Both the position numbers and the translations under genes were made by a program. From assembly GCA_026874595.1 (NCBI GenBank), contig CM049314.1, forward strand, positions 33,550,229-33,614,228: a DNA stretch of 64,000 nucleotides, given 5' to 3'. Below the pieces are notes generated by a model. It was not told where the DNA came from, did not search any database, and saw only the letters and a program-made list of their open reading frames with translations. This document shows, piece by piece, positions 62,695 to 64,000 of this stretch (the first letter of the stretch is position 1; every line of letters begins with the position of its first letter). Origin of the DNA: Sipunculus nudus. Its lineage: Eukaryota; Annelida; Sipuncula; Golfingiida; Sipunculidae.

Positions 62695-63678
62695 ACATAA
62701 TATCACACCACTTCTTTATTGTATGAAATATTCAACAGATCATCAACATGTACAACACGTGTACTTAATGTATATAGTTATTCAGATTATACTGATCTTC
62801 CAAAAGGCATCATTAGGAAGTAAACATATTTAAACATTTTGACCACACTGCATGGCAGTTAAATCGTCTCCAACTAAACATATAAAATTTGGCAATTAGT
62901 GCAATATTATTATGATTACTATTATGAATGCTGTGTGTTATCTCATTAAGGTTGCTGATCTTTTTAACAATGGGGCCCAAATCTATTTATAATGTATCTT
63001 TGAAACATAGATAAAAGTGCATCAATAAATTTATAGTGTTGTAAATTAATGGTATCTTTTGAGTAAAAGATGGTCAGAACACAAGTAAAAAAATTGAAAT
63101 GGATTTAACTTATATGTCACCAAATCTTTCTACAGTTAAGGCATCTACTTTGTGTAAAGCTTCTGAAAATGAATTCCAAAATAAAGGTCCTTGGTAAATA
63201 AATGATTTTTGCATCAATTAAATTCGAACTGGAGGGAGTTGAAGAGAATGCCTACACTGTAACAAGGGTGCAAATGTAAACGTTTTTCCATAAAACTAAT
63301 AAGATAATTACCTGATTTAATTGAGGTACTTAAACACAAGAATATTAAAAGTGAAATAGTCGTTAACTGATATTTCCTATATTGTTGATATATTATAGAG
63401 GAAAATGCAGCATTAAAACATTAAATCTGACCAACCAGCTCTATTGACAGTGGGAGGGCAGTTAGAGGTGCATTCAATTACCCCAAAATCAAGAAACATG
63501 AAGGTCTTTTTAGTCCCTTGGGATACTCCAGGGTAAATATTCAAAATGACGCATAGCAAGCCTCCAGTGGAAGTAGAAATAACTTGCATGGGTTGACAGT
63601 TTCTGGCCATCCACCATATGTTACAGTGATGTTACAGTCCCCATCTTGAACATTCACAGGTGTTGGAGATCTCATTCC
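62695..63678 (-). CDS. Possible terminal exon with 3'UTR, unknown protein
   Basis: On the minus strand a pyrimidine-rich tract ending ttttgtatgcag is followed at 63678 by an open frame: GMRSPTPVNVQDGDC, then NITVTYGGWPETVN, ending at a stop at 63541-63543 (about 45 residues). Some 820 bp downstream, near 62714-62719, is AATAAA followed by a GT-rich stretch (gaagtggtgtg, then tgtgtgag), the usual cleavage and polyadenylation layout. I do not recognise the protein. A second minus frame (63413-63610) overlaps it, and upstream exons would lie outside the window. The 3'UTR would contain the LINE remnant at 63110-63255. Confidence 0.3.
63110..63255 (-). pseudogene. L2/CR1-like LINE C-terminal remnant
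   Basis: Minus-strand translation reads HSLQLPPVRI, stop, then QKSFIYQGPLFWNSFSEA and on to a stop at 63110-63112. The order RHS-x-LP-x-R then (Q/K)KSFxYxGPxLWN is the hallmark of the last ~50 residues of L2/CR1-group LINE ORF2 proteins. An in-frame stop shows decay. No RT or endonuclease part is nearby, fitting extreme 5' truncation. Confidence 0.6.
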
Positions 63679-64000
63679 CTGCATACAAAATAATAAACAG
63701 AAAAGAGAGATTGTAAATGTAAGAAACATGAGAGAAATATGCAAGAATATAGTTCAGTGCAATTATCCCTTTAGTTTTTATATTTTTTCAGATTTTTTTC
63801 AAAGTCTGATACTCTATCAATTTACATTACAGAAAATAAACTTTTGTTCTTTCTTCACAAAATTTAAACAATAACTACAAACATAGTTTTCTTATGGTCA
63901 ATGGGAACCTTTAGAAGTGAAAATAATTATACATTATTATATCAAATATATCTTTACATTTACATTACAAACAATAACTGGCCAAGATTTTGTTCTATCT

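Noticed and set aside
1-64000. CRISPR arrays, bacterial operons or phage genes
   Set aside because: No regularly spaced short repeats with unique spacers and no dense same-strand ORFs; composition and repeats are those of animal nuclear DNA.

Overview
The window is AT-rich animal nuclear DNA with no gene I can name. There are no operons, no Shine-Dalgarno-spaced ORFs and no ORF above about 215 codons. Open frames are short and mostly spell simple repeats. The organism is most likely a marine invertebrate, probably a bivalve mollusc. This rests on very many long (TA)n arrays, APE-type LINEs, a tRNA-derived SINE, and tandem repeats rich in gacggacgg and ggtcaaggtca motifs. I infer this from general familiarity with such genomes; no gene here proves it.

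Layout. At 1-39 lies the end of a short TIR element that abuts a (TA)n array, and a complete relative sits at 6714-6890. Between 7 and 12 kb are unique AT-rich DNA, (TA)n arrays and a dispersed repeat (9331-9780) with a second copy at 44821-45290. From 12.24 to 15.85 kb on the minus strand is a nearly complete but frameshifted L1/Tx1-like LINE, with endonuclease, reverse transcriptase and C-terminal region; a (TA)n array splits its endonuclease coding. From 18.3 to 21.46 kb is a higher-order tandem array: about 330-bp units in groups of three, alternating with a spacer block, with a super-period near 1.5 kb and a CTCF-like core in nearly every unit. At 26.39-26.93 kb a complete tRNA-derived SINE is flanked by a perfect 63-bp direct repeat; a 5'-truncated relative lies at 60.87-61.14 kb. 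A second LINE tail lies at 27.34-28.61 kb. Other tandem repeats lie at 30.36-30.97, 40.74-40.99, 46.05-46.52 and 46.99-47.23 kb. A TIR element of about 650 bp spans 37.01-37.66 kb, and palindrome clusters lie at 44.08-44.24 and 62.07-62.41 kb.

Possible host genes are weakly supported. One is a minus-strand terminal exon near 63.54-63.68 kb, with a good splice acceptor and a downstream AATAAA plus GT-rich stretch; its putative 3'UTR contains an L2/CR1-like LINE remnant. A second is a first-exon-like segment with a signal-peptide-like start at 53.8 kb. A third is a promoter-like site cluster near 25.39-25.45 kb. The rest reads as intergenic or intronic DNA shaped by transposons and microsatellites.

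The most unusual items are the 63-bp flanking duplication of the SINE, the nested higher-order array with repeated CTCF-like cores, and the 28-bp-arm hairpin inside a cluster of related motifs at 62.07-62.41 kb.
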